Shown in pieces: positions 49,777 through 62,386 of a DNA stretch of 64,000 bases; position 1 is the first letter of the stretch; the number at the start of each line of letters is the position of its first letter. Both the position numbers and the translations under genes were made by a program. The stretch spans positions 1-64,000 of the forward strand of contig QZLH01000230.1 in assembly GCA_003833135.1 (NCBI GenBank), written 5' to 3'. Source of the stretch: Oehlia diaphana (Eukaryota > Glomeromycota > Glomeromycetes > Glomerales > Glomeraceae). The notes beneath the pieces are model-generated. The model was not told where the DNA came from. It made no database searches and was given only the letters and a program-made list of their open reading frames with translations.

Positions 49777-52700
49777 TTATTTTAATGTAATTACTGGATA
49801 CCAAGGATGATACTTAAATTCAAAGTTTGCTACTTTATTATCCTTCCGCAATGAAATCAATTTTTGCGTTTGTATTGGTGATGATGATGGTGGAACAGAG
49901 GAAGAGGTTAATGATTTCTTATTTTTCTGTCGTTGTTTCTGTTTTTGTTGTTTATGGCTAGTTGTAACAATTTCATTTTCTTGAATGGTATTTGGCTCAA
50001 GCTTAGGTTTACATTCTTCAATAATTTTATGCAGACTCACTATATTTGCAATACATACGCGCAGCATAGCTTGTAATTCCTAAATTAGGTTAGAAGTAAA
50101 GTTTTTAATGGTGGTTTATTTAAATAATTCACAACTCCATTAATTATTACCTTTGTGAAATCAGCATGACAAAGATCCGTCCTTAGTTCTGGAGGTTTCA
50201 TTGCTAACAATCTCTCTATTGAAGATCTAGCTGCCTGAAAATTTTGCAAAGACACGTTGAAAAGATCCATTGCCTGAAAGATATATAATATAAATTAATC
50301 TATTCTATATATGATAAATAATTCAACACTTTAATTTACATACCGTAATGTTATCAAATTGAGTCATATCTTTGAAATCCTTATAAGACAGTATTGTTGG
50401 ACTTCCTAATGTCCTATACATTCTAAATCTATGCCAAAACCTAGTGCTTTCGTCATCAAACTCGAGACATGAAAATATTGCGTGTCCAGTTTTCCGAAGT
50501 GCCGATACGGTCTTTAATAGAATTTACCTTATTAATTTGTTGAAATCATTCAAATAATTATAATAAATCTTACTCTGTGGATTCCCCGACATATATCTTG
50601 TTTTGCTATTATCATCATTCGTTGACTAGTTAATAGTGATATTGTGGATGTTGGAGGCGGCGCTGATCGAAGATTTTCTTGTTGGCTCTTTGATTTTTTA
50701 TTTTCTAAATATAAAAAAGAAGTAAATATCTATTTGGTATTCAATTAACTTATCTTTAAAATAAATTACCAGTAACATGCATGTGAGTTCTTTCTAAATG
50801 CTGATAATGGACACCTAATAAATAATCGATATACCTATAAAAATTAAAAATTTATTTAATGAAAATTTTAGAATAGATATAATAATACATTAATAATATG
50901 ATTTAAAATAATTTTACTAACCAATAAATCATCACATATTCATGAGTTCCATACAAATCCAGTTCAAATCCGAGAAATAATATGTCTTCTAGTAATACTA
51001 ATTTTCGATGATATACCCAAGAAGACAAATGAAAGGAATATGAAGGTCCTTCCTACATATTTTTAAAGTTAATTCAAAGTTGTTTTATATTGCTATTAAA
51101 GAAATAATTTATAATACTTCTGTTATAATAGGCTCTTCATTGGTTAAAGACTGCAGTTTTGTGTCAATATGTTCTGCCTAATGATTTATTGTAATATTTA
51201 GCAATTTTAAATTTTAAGAAATTGACATTAACATGTAAATAAAACACTTGCTTCTTCTTGTAACAAATCCCAATCTGTCAAAACTTTACACATATTTCGG
51301 CGTTGTCTTGAGCGGTTATGACACAAAATCCGATAAAGGTCTGTCAACGGCTAAAAAATAATGTAATAACTTATATCAATACAAACAAATCTTATAACAA
51401 ACATACAATATCTATAAATATTATTGTACCTTAACTGTGCTATCAACAAAATTATGAACCAATTTTGATATTTCGGACCTATTTTCACCAATACGATCAT
51501 CTTTTGATGATGCATTTATGTCTATTTTAGGTGCAAAGTATACATATGGCGGATTCGTCAATTCTGTAACAGAATCTTTTATCAATTGAAACATCGACAT
51601 TTTACCAAGAATACGATTCTCAGTGCATATAGTTGACTGAAAAGAATTAGTGATATTTTATCAATAAAAAATTATAAATTATATAAAATTTTCCCGTACA
51701 TACTTGTAATATTGACCTTGAAAACGCACAAGGTGGTGGTTGCTGACTAGCATGATAAACTAAAAAATTCTAAAATAATGTTAGTTAATACGAACTTTAT
51801 TCAGTAGAAGACTTTTTAAATAATTTCTATTTTCATTCTTACCATTAAACTAGTTGCCGATTTGTAATTAATAATTTCGCATGTAGCATTGATACTTTTA
51901 AGCATATTCATCATTTCATTAATAGACTGTAAAAGATTAATTATTGAATATAAAGATATTAAGAGCAAAAATTTTAATCATTGGCTAGAAAATTCACCTC
52001 TTGCATTGTTAAAAGTCGAATTGGTCTTGGTGGAGTTTGAGATACAAGCTTCCTATTAATAAGTGGATCAAAAGCTAAGGAATTAAGAAATCAGATTAAT
52101 CATTTCGAACAATAAGTTACCGTATAAACATTATCACCATCACACAATCAAAAATACACACATACCTCCTGAAACGTCAATTCCTAAGTTCAAGCAGTTA
52201 ATGCTTGCTCCTTCTTTAATTCCATTTAACAACTGCATTGACGTATTAAGATGCCGTTGCGCTTGTAAATATTGCTGACAGTGTGACTGCGACATATGCA
52301 AAAGAACTAAAAGAAAGGACTATAAATAGAAAAAAAATATTCATAAATTTTTCTCATCAAATAAAATTGATATTCACAATATATATTGGCCATGTTCAAA
52401 TTCGTTCGTTCGGTTTTTTTTTTGCATTCAATTGTTATTTTTATTTCGTAAATAATCGATTGTCTTTGATAATTTTTGGGCTGATATTGCTACAAAAAAT
52501 CCTAAAAAACCGAACGAATAAATCTGAACAAAGCTATTACCAACAATCATGTATGTACATAGAAAAAATAATAAATACTTTTCGTAAATGAAGACGCGAA
52601 AGAATTGCTCGGATAACATTCTCACAGTCGTGCTGCCCTATTTAATAAATAATTGCAATTCTATAAAGAAATAGCCTAGTGAATATTATCATGTCGATAT

Positions 52701-53967
52701 ATATTTACAATACCTTTCTGGCGAATCCACTTACAACCATGTTGTTCCATCCAAGCCTCAGCATCCTCTATTAATTTTATACATTGCGAGTCTGGAAAAT
52801 TCTCATACATCGAGATACCATATTTATTTGTAGAAAAATCTTCTTCCTTAAAAGACAAATCAATAAGTAAATATATAAAATTAACGTATATTAAGATAAT
52901 TTATACTTACTTCATATACATTTCCTTTTGTCATCTCATCCCATACTAAATGACAACATTTTATAGTGCCAAGAACGTACGATTTCAAAACTAAAATCAC
53001 AAATTCAATAGGCGAATCGGAATCGGTAGAATCATCATTTGGGCTATTAATAAATAATTCTGGATTAAGTTCCGAGACGTGATGAAAATACATGCAGGTA
53101 AAAAGCGTTTGAGATAGGGAATGTCCAGAATGCCATGTCATCTGTAGCAAAAAAAAAAAAAATATATATATATATATATATAATCTTTATTTATTCTAAT
53201 ATATCGAATATAATTATGTATAATGATATATATAACAAATATATGAAGTCAATTACTTCGCAATTGAACAAATGATCTATAATTCCAAGAACTTCCTTAG
53301 GCTTTAAACGGGCACGTAAATTAAATGGTGGTTTATTTAAATCACTGTCCAATATCATCCCACTATCCATTTTTGGATCCATTATCTAAATAAATTACAA
53401 AACTCTTAAAAATCGAAATTTTAATAAAATAAATTTATTAAATACAAGATAGAAAACCTCAATTGAACTCATCGCATCATATAATCCAAATGATTCAAGG
53501 TGTACAAGCTGTCCAATTTCGAATTCTATTCTTTTACAAATAGATCATAAAAATATTGATGATGATTCTATTTCAAAGATCAAATATGAAAAACATTCCT
53601 AGACGAATTAAGGCAATTAACAGTACCATCGGTGGCTTCATCTAAAAACTTAGTAATATCTTTGTATTGTGGCAGTAGAAAACTATTTGAATTTTCCGTG
53701 TATTCCTCAGTTTGGTCAGCAGTTAAATTTAATTTTGATAAAGCAACTAAATTATGCAATATTTAATTAAAAAAATGTATAATTTACTAATTTACTTATA
53801 AAATAGTATAAAATGAATACCTTGCGTTTTCTCCACAAGGTCGTCTTTACTGTTGAAATATTTGATAATAGCCTGAGATTAAATTTATATAAACAGACAA
53901 ATTTCTACGGTGATAAAAAAAAAACAAAAGGAAAGGAAACTTACGGTAATTCACTTGGTAAAGTCAT
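49777..53967 (-). CDS. NAA35: NatC N-acetyltransferase auxiliary subunit (Mak10/Naa35)
   Basis: Anchors the NatC complex to ribosomes for N-terminal acetylation. The start at 53967 is set by a small first exon (MTLPSELP) spliced to KDDLVEKTQVALSK. Landmarks: YKDITKFLDEATD, GQLVHLESFGLYDAMSSIE, the family signature IMDPKMDSGM (53353-53382), IIDHLFNCE, MTWHSGHSLSQTLFTCMYFHH, YVLGTIKCCHLVWDEMTKGNVYEEEDF, SQSHCQQYLQAQRHLN, FWHRFRMYRTLGSPTILSYKDF, and a basic Gln/Lys tail ending YPVITLK. About 17 exons. One intron (52320-52563) contains a MITE. Confidence 0.92.
52394..52529. mobile_element. MITE in a NAA35 intron
   Basis: 136 bp bounded by GTTCAAATTCGTTCGTTCGG and, inverted, CCGAACGAATAAATCTGAAC, with T and A runs inside each end. 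No coding capacity and no clear target duplication. It lies wholly within the intron between the HLRK and SFLLVLLHMSQ exons, so it need not disturb the protein. Confidence 0.7.
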
Positions 53968-55812
53968 ATTAAAAACTAATTTTAAACGCGAATCGGTTGC
54001 AAAAAAGAAAAAAAATTTTTGCAGAAATCTTTTATGTAATCATTATTATCAGCTGACTTTAACAAGCCACCAAGGTTTATAAAACCTGTATCTCGGATGT
54101 GGGACTTTGGGTTATAAATACTATTAGGTCCAGATTTGACTTAATATAGTAGAGCTAAAATTTCAACAGAACAATTATGGTAAGAATTGGCATGTTAATA
54201 GCAATGAATAGGAACCACCTTCTAGGTGTTAAGATAATGATATCCATTCAAATAGATATCAAATGAAAGATTCAAAATCTTGTTTAACCACTAGCTTTTT
54301 TTTCAAGTGTTATTTCGATCACCCCGCTTCTAAAAATAGATTTTATTTGTCACCACCATCACACCCTTCACGTTTCCCGTAATCCATAAGTATCTGGAGA
54401 GTCAAAAAGATAATTTTTGCATCTGGAGGACTTGTTTTTTTTTCGTTAGTCAAAATCCTATTTGTCACGCCGTTAATCATCACTATGTTGTTTCCACTGT
54501 CACGTGTTAGAACTGGTTGGGACTGGTTTAATTAGTAAAATCTATTTTTAGAAGCGGGCGGGATGACTGCTCTGTTATTTCTTATCAAAATTTATTACAT
54601 TATTCGAAAGATGTCATATGCATCAAACATGCTCGTTTTCTTTATCAATTAAAAACCATTAAACGAGAAAATACCGTAAGAAATTTCCATTATTCAATTA
54701 TATCATATTTAATTTGATATTAAATTTTGAAATTCCCTTCGATTGATTGACGTTTAATTTAATTATGCGAAAAGAAAAATACCGTGTTATCATTTATAAC
54801 TGCGCTTCGGACTTGATAGTAGTTCAGTATAATTATTGCGCAGATTTATATTGAAAATAAAGATTTAATAGAAATTTCGGTATTATTGCAACATTAAAAA
54901 CATTAAAATAGTTTGTTTTATTATACTTTAATGTATTATTACGAAGTATCATAGTAAAAAAATAATTAGCACGTTTATGACTTGTAAATTTCAAGATCAT
55001 AATTTATATAATTAATAGATAACAAATATTTTTCTTAACTATTTGTAATAATACAATATACATTATAACAAATTTATTTATTTAAAAATAAAGTATATAG
55101 TTAAAATTTCTATTAAATATCTTTAAATATAACACTCAATTTTTTTATCAATTTGGGGAACAATTTTACTTAATCCACAAAAAATAGCGGTAATTAGTAA
55201 AAAAAAAAAGTTTACATAGGTAAATGATACTAAGGCTTAAACTATCAGAGAAAGTCCGAAAAATTTTCTTAGCATAAAGGTGTTAGTTTTATGGGTATTA
55301 TCGTATCTAAAACAACTTTGTCATAGAACCGAACATCCAGATTGCTTTATATAAATATTATATAAATAAATTAAATTAATAATTTATCTCTTAATAAAAT
55401 GAAATAGCGGACATTTTTAGATTCTTAACAGGGTTTCTTTCCCGAATTATTTCGCTATACATGCGGCTATACAAATAATTTCCGCCAACCTCCATTTTCG
55501 CTAACATTTTCATGATCTAATAAAAGTTAAAAAAGGATGGATATGCAAAAGTCCTTGGAAGCTTCACAAAGTTATGAGAATCGAGAGCAATAGAAACCAA
55601 AAATCATTAATTTCGCAGCTAGACCGTAGAAATAAAATAAAAATTATGCTTTATACAGTATTTAGAAGAGCAAATTTATTGTTTCTATATAAGAGATATT
55701 TGAATAATCATATCTAAATTGTTGTGCATTAACTATTATTTAGCGACTAATTTAAAATTGCAAAATATTAAAATATTATATTAATAATACATAAATGCAA
55801 ATTATTGTGTAA
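53968..55812. other. Spacer upstream of NAA35
   Basis: No gene recognised in 1.8 kb. It contains the 256-bp MITE at 54317-54572. 54600-55800 is A/T-rich, and no further exon of the TPR gene was recognised here. Confidence 0.5.
54317..54572. mobile_element. MITE with 9-bp target duplication
   Basis: TGTTATTTC occurs directly at both sides (54308-54316 and 54573-54581). The ends contain a perfect inverted repeat GCTTCTAAAAATAGATTTTA (starting near 54326 and ending near 54553), preceded by GATCACCCC on the left and GTCATCCCGCCC on the inverted right. 256 bp, no coding capacity. A 9-bp duplication is typical of Mutator-type transposition, though its ends differ from those of the MULE at 14.5 kb. 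Confidence 0.8.
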
Positions 55813-58800
55813 TTAAATTTCTAAATAACTTACATCGTCAACTTTAGGAGCATTATCTTTGAAAGAATTATCATCACCTGCATTTTCTATCATACTTGCT
55901 TCCAAATTTTCCTCGAATTGGTTGTTATCAAAAGATACGAACGAGGTATCGGCACCAGCTGAAGGCTTTAGATGTATGGGTATATCTTGACCAGATTGAA
56001 TTAAATCTTCATCTTGACTCAAATCCACATCATCATCATCATCATCATCATCCTGGATATCAAAAACTTCCTTTGAACTGAAACTCGAAGAGGGGTATTG
56101 TTCATCCAAATTCTCACTTGGTTCTAAATTATCATCAAAACCAGCTAACTCTACTTCGTTAGTAATTTCGTTTGGAATAATATCCTTATTTTGTTTCAAG
56201 GGTTCGGTTGAAAGTTCGTTTGGAATGATATCCTCTTCTTGTTTCAAGGGTTCAGTTGAAAGTTCGTTTGGAATGATATCCTCTTCTTGTTTCAAGGGTT
56301 CGGTTGAAAGTTCGTTTGGAATGATATCCTCTTCTTGTTTCAAGAGTTCAGTTGAAAGTTCGTTTGGAATGATATCCTCTTCTTGTTTCAAGGGTTCGGT
56401 AGAAATAACAACGCGCTTTATTATAGGTTTGACATTTTCATCATCACCATCTTTTTTATCTTCGAATGGGATAGCCGTCTGGTGTATCACAGAATCCTCC
56501 TCTAAAATAGTATCAAAATCGTCAATCGATACGTCTTCTTGTTGCACTACAAGCTCATCTTGACTGAATATTGATGACAAGTGTTCGGTTAAATCGTTTG
56601 CTCCTGGATCTTTATTATCAGGAATAAACCTATAAAATATTGATGGATATATAATATAAATATAATGTAACCATATCATCCCAGAAATTATTCATAGGCT
56701 CACATTCGATATCCCGGTTCTTCAATTTCGGCATCAAAAATAAAAAGTTTTTTAGATAACGAAAAACTAGCAGATACGTTTTTCGACCAATTTTGATGGA
56801 TTTCTAAACAACGTAGACCTTCAGCAGATCGTGATTTGCGATGATGTGTAATCATCGACTACATTTTCATCATATAGGGATTCGCTATTTTAGTTTATCA
56901 AATCGATACTAATTTAAAGGAAATATTATGTACGCACCTTATATAATACGGCCATAATTAAAAATAAGTCTTTTTGCAAATTCACGACTTGATCATCATT
57001 ATAATCCTGCATATTAATATCTCCACGAATTTCTCGAAGACATTGTGTAAATTCTTCATTAGACATCAGATCACCAGTATAAATACGCTTATCCGGATCA
57101 TTCTGTCACATAAAAAAAAGTTTATTAATCTTTCCTAAAAATTAAATGTCTTCGTTACATACCTTCCCGTAAAATGACAGTAACGTTCGCCAAAACTTTT
57201 TCTGGTTTGTACTAGCTTTCCAACAACCTTTTGATGCCAAATATAAAATTTGACCTAAAGTTTCGGCTCCTAACCTGATAATACAATGATATTGCCTTTG
57301 TATCAATAAAATCAAGAGGAAAAATTCAATGTCCACCAATGTTGGAATTTCAACGATAGAACTTTTCATTGTAGTAACATTTCTTTCTGATAAAAACTTC
57401 TCCCAATTAGTCAAAAGTCGATCACGTGTAGATAGATTTTCAAATAAGGAAGCTAAAGCATTTACAGGCGACTCTTGCTTATTTGCAGATTTTTCTGAAT
57501 CTTTTATCTATTTAAAATAAACAAGTTTAAACACAATTGATTTATATATATTAATTTATATGCATAAAAAAAACAAAAAAACCTTGAGACAATCTTGTAA
57601 ATTAGGGAAAATATGTCTTAGAAAATCTCTAATCTCTCCATTTTCTATATACCAAGCTGCGGCCATTAAGAATCTGATAATTTAACCAAATTAAATTAGC
57701 GGCAATATAAATATGTACAAAAAAAAATAGATGGAGGTACCTATCCAAGTCGTATGGGGCGCAAAATGCTATTTTATCCACCTGAAGTGCCATTTTTGAT
57801 AACCACTTTAATGTACTCGATTCTGCTAGATTTTCTTTGCCAACTTCTTTGTATAAGATTTTAAGAAACTTTTTATGACCAGGCAAAACGAAATTTTGTG
57901 TAATATTATCTTCATTTTCAGAACACAACCTAAAGATATTATCCGCTTCCTCTTTTTTGTTTAACCACGAATAATCAAAACATTGCAATAAAACAAGAAG
58001 TTGATGAGAAACATCGCTAATGCGTTGGCACATTAGATAAATAAAGTGGCTAATCGGACGTGCAGGATCGCGGAAAGTTTCACGCCGGAAATATAAACAT
58101 GACTTGAATTTTAAGTAAGCAACATTTAGGTGGTCTTGATTTTTTTGTATTGTGGAAGCATTTTGAAATTGTATTAAATCAGAGGTGGCAAGATATAATT
58201 GGAAGTAACCGTCATGTCGTAAGCTTCTTGAAAGATACTCCTTTAAATTGAATGATCAATAATTATGATTCATATATTATAATAATTCAATATATAAATG
58301 ATGATAATAAAAACCTGTTGAAAACGCGTCCACTTCTCCAATAACTGAGCGTTTTGCGATTTTGGAATTTCCCAAGTTTTAACTAATTCCGAAAATTCAT
58401 TCACAAGTCTATCAGATTCTTCTGGTGACCTATGTTAAATTAAATAATAATGTGGTATTAAACAAAAAAAAAATCGAATATTTGCGAACGATTTACCTCA
58501 TATTCAAGGATAACCTCACAACATTATCATTTGCAAAAAATATCAATTCGGTGGGTTCATGTAAAGGCTCCTTTTGATTATCGATAGTAGCCTCCAATTT
58601 ATACTTTGGAAATGTTGTTTTGACAAAAGTATTCCATTCTAGACTATCAACAAAATTATACCGCCGTTGCATTACGTGTTTCCATGCTCTAACGAAGTAT
58701 TAAGAGTAATAATTAGATAAGAATAATAATCATTAAATAATTAATAATAGATTTCGGGAATATATTAAAAATATTAAAAATCGAAACCCGAGCAATTCTA

Positions 58801-59859
58801 CCGTTGATAATCTTGAATTTTAAGCAAACTCTTGGTCAACAGTATATGTAATAATGGGTCAATAAATGTTTCTTCTGATGAGATTAGGTCTTTTACAGAC
58901 TCATCAATCCATTTGATGTTCACCACTATTAGAAATATTTATTGTAAGTAAACAAAATAAATTTAAATAGTTTCAATAATTAAATAATTAAATATTAAAA
59001 CCTGGTGGAATTCCCTCTCGACGTTTCAGACATGAACGCTTATCTAATTTCTTTTCGGCATTGCGAACCAAAATAACATATATTTTTTGCAACAATTGAA
59101 CTGCCTGAGGGTCATATTTATTATTATTCAATGAACGTTTCCTAAAAATTAACAAGCATGTAAAAATTATTATTAATTTTTGAATTTAGTTTACGTTTGA
59201 CGCCGAACCTTTCTATCCAGTATAGAGCTTTTGTCATCAAATTTTTAATTTCAGATTCTTCTTTTTGTTTCTTCACTAGTTGGATACAGAGCTCAGCAGC
59301 TTATGGATTAAATAAACTCAAAAATTGTATATTTAATACAAATAAAAATATATATATATCCAGAATGATAACAGAAATTTTACCATCATGCGCAAGAGTT
59401 TGTGGTGCATTTGGAGTGGAAAGAGCTCTGTACAAAATTGTTAATTTTAATACATAAAGAATTTAATAGGGTTGCAATTTTGAATAACTTTTATATACCT
59501 TTCGTAATATTCTAATGCGTTTGACAATTGTCCTTGATTTCTGTATGTTGTACCTAGTAATTCTAAAGCCTATTCAGCTGTATACGTTAGTAAATATACG
59601 ATTAATATTTTCATACGTAAAATAAAAATGACCTTGTTCAAGAGTTCACCTCGTAATTCTGAGGGCTTATTAATATAAGTCTAAAGAGAAATTCAGCGGT
59701 CATACTGTAATTTCCGACACTAAAATACATTTTTGCAATAGAGAGCCAATAATGTTTAATTTGGCCCGAAGTTGGCTTTTGTCCAAAATTGTATAAAACA
59801 TAATTATCGATTGCTTTGCTATCTTTAAAGAGTGGTTTAGATGGGGTGAAACGACTCAT
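55813..59859 (-). CDS. TPR protein with acidic repeat tail, unknown
   Basis: Multi-exon gene starting MSRFTPSKPLFKDSK at 59859. The N-terminus has TPR helices: KHYWLSIAKMYFSVGNYSMTAEFLFRLI and ALELLGTTYRNQGQLSNALEYYERAL. A long helical middle follows (ALYWIERFGV, WIDESVKDLIS, LRHIFPNLQDCL, DIEFFLLILLIQRQ, KKFWRTLLSFYGK). The last exon (55813-56640) is acidic with five tandem 16-residue repeats of STEPLKQEEDIIPNEL type (48-bp units, 56165-56405), eight Asp in a row, and ends VDDVSYLEI. The TPR-plus-helical layout is loosely like the N-terminal domain of Nup358/RanBP2, a guess only. The stop may lie inside an unspliced intron: GATGTAAGT is a donor-like site. Confidence 0.7.
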
Positions 59860-60493
59860 TTGTATAAGGAACTTTGCGATTAAAATTATTCAACGCGTTT
59901 TTCTAATAGACGTGCTACAAGATCTAGTTAAAATATGAATAGTACAAAATCATGTGAATTTTAGCAGTTAATTAAAATTCTAAATATATTATGAATAAAT
60001 TGCAAACATGTTTAAAAACTTGTTTCAAATTGTTACAGTAGTTTCTTTTTATCAAAGATCGATGATAAAATTTCCGAAATTGACAAATTCGCCGGATGCA
60101 GCCAATTTCGGCCCTTTCAACGAATCAAAAAAAAACAATTTTGTCAAGATATTTTCCTTTTCAAAATCTGTTAAAAGTTCGTTAAACTTGTTATAGGAAG
60201 AGTCCTCTTCCTTTAAAATTATAACGATCAGATTATTTACCGGAGCTGTATCTACGCAACCGGTTTATTTACCTTGCAGTCATACCATTTATTCCCGTTA
60301 ATCTAATAGGGAAATATAACAACATTCTTTTACATCGCCTTACTTGATCTATATAGTTTTTTGAGCCTGTTCAAATTGCTTTTCTACAATTTCCATATTA
60401 CTTGTCCTGGCGACATTTTCTAAAAAACCGACGTGTCTATAGACAAATCGTTCTTTTTTTTGCAATTTGAACTTAACATATAAGTGTCAACGA
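59860..60493. promoter_or_regulatory. Shared upstream region, TPR gene and NIPA gene
   Basis: 634 bp between divergent starts. CCGAAATTG and CCAATTTCGG form an inverted pair near 60074-60112, and GGAAGAGTCCTCTTCC is a perfect palindrome near 60198-60213. A 62-codon frame here is low complexity and is not called. Confidence 0.4.
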
Positions 60494-61967
60494 ATGAGCA
60501 TAAACGATAAATACATTGGGTTGACGTTAGCCGTCGCCTCCAGTCTGCTGATTGGCACGTCTTTTATTATAACAAAAAAGGGACTAATAGATGCAAACGA
60601 TAGACATGGTAGTTTTTAAAGATATTTTTCTTTCCAAAAATTGTTTTATATGCTATAAGTGTTTTGAAATTTTTTTATTTACCTTTAGGGTTCGCTGGTG
60701 ATGATCATAGTTATTTAAAAAACCCAATTTGGTGGTTAGGAATGGCAACAAGTAGGTTCATTTGACTATATTATATTTTAAGAATAGAAATAATATATAA
60801 ACGAAACAATTAATTTTAATTAAATAGTGGTTTTTGGAGAATTGTTAAATTTTGCGGCATACTCCTTTGCGCCTGCCATACTTGTAACACCGCTTGGTGC
60901 TCTTAGTGTTTTGATTGGGTAAGTGTAGAAAGTTGAGTACTTTCATATACATATGATCGATATCTTAATTAAAAATTTTATATAATAGAGCTGTTTTGGC
61001 ATCATTCTTTCTTAAAGAGAGTCTTGGGCGGATAGGAACAGTTGGTTGTGGGTTATGTTTAATCGGATCTATTATGATAGTGCTTCACTCACCTGAAGAT
61101 AAAGAAATTAAAACTGTCGACCAAATTTTACAATTTGCCCTTAAACCTGGTATGTCAACTATTTTTTATTTTTTAATTAATTAAATATATTTTTTTTCGA
61201 ACAACTTAATTAAATTTTTCTTTTCTTAAAAAAAAAAACTATATAGGATTTTTAATTTATATTGTAATAGTCGGTTGTTATACGGTTTTTGCTATATATC
61301 ATATTGTACCTAAATATGGCAGAAAAGATCCCTTGGTGTATCTTTCAATTTGTTCATTAGTTGGATCAATATCAGTGATGTCTTGTAAAGGATTTGGCAT
61401 TGCATTAAAGCTCACTTTTGCAGGCAATAATCAATTAACTCATCCATCAACGTATGTGTTTATCATCATATCTACTCTTTGCATATTAATACAAATGAAT
61501 TATTTTAACAAAGCTTTAGATCAATTTGAAACTAATATGTAAGTAATAATTCATAATGTTTTAAAAAGTTTACATAGGAACTAAGTAATTTATCTACTTT
61601 TTCTTCTTTTTCTCTCGTTAGAGTAAATCCTATATATTACGTATTTTTTACAACATCAACGATTTTCGCATCAGTTCTTCTTTTTCGAGGATTTAATACA
61701 GAGAGTATGAATGTTGTTAGCTTATTTTGTGGATTCCTTACAATATTTGCGGGAGTATACTTATTAAATACAGCAAAAAATGATGGACTTAGATCAATGC
61801 AAACTGGAACTGGGATTTTAAGATCATCAATATCGGGAGAAGGACGCGATTCTTTAATGAGAACGAGAGATGCGACTTTATTTAATGCTTTTGATGAAGA
61901 AAATCGCTTAGAAAACTTAGGATTAACACAATTAAATGATGACTCAACAGATTCCGAAGAAGACTGA
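60494..61967 (+). CDS. NIPA-type magnesium transporter
   Basis: 355 residues from exons 60494-60608, 60689-60751, 60828-60918, 60989-61149, 61247-61538 and 61622-61967. About nine membrane helices of the drug/metabolite-transporter fold: LTLAVASSLLIGTSFIITKKGL at the start, [50 protein letters not shown] (the NIPA signature), GTVGCGLCLIGSIMIVLHSP, LIYIVIVGCYTVFAI, SICSLVGSISVMSCKGFGIAL, and NPIYYVFFTTSTIFASVLLFRGF. A soluble tail ends in an acidic STDSEED. Human NIPA1-4 carry Mg2+; substrate here is inferred from family. Confidence 0.92.
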
Positions 61968-62386
61968 GAACAATAAGGACAATTATAAGATTTTAATGAT
62001 ATATACTATTATAATTTTTCACACTTAGTAAGTTAAGAATATCAATAATTGCAGGGTAATTTAACACTCCCTTTTGTTGTACAGTTATTCTTGTAAAAGT
62101 ATAAAGTGATTATTGCTAATTCATAGATGATTTTAATAATATTTATAATATTTTAATCTTTGATCACACAAAGTTAATTATCGTAATTATCGTACGTGTT
62201 TGAGATCGGCGGTTGCACGAATACATATGCATCGTATTTAGAAATTAGTATAATTGAAATAATGAAATAATTGAAATTAAGATATTTTTAGATCATTATA
62301 ATTAATTTAGTTGTAAATAGATGATATTCTTGGCAGCCTCTACATTAAAATACATGGCTCTACGATAAACAAATAAAAAAACCAAA
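61968..62386. other. Spacer between NIPA and EXS genes
   Basis: 419 bp, tandem genes on the same strand. A/T-rich with no recognisable element; holds the 3' end of one gene and the promoter of the next. Confidence 0.4.

Noticed and set aside
53813..54082. 89-codon plus-strand frame near the NAA35 start
   Set aside because: It is antisense to the first NAA35 exons and introns.
56225..56563. Ser/Cys repeat protein on the plus strand
   Set aside because: Reverse reading of the 16-residue acidic repeats of the TPR gene.
60190..60330. tRNA gene around GGAAGAGTCCTCTTCC
   Set aside because: No cloverleaf, no T-loop GTTCGA motif; only a palindrome.
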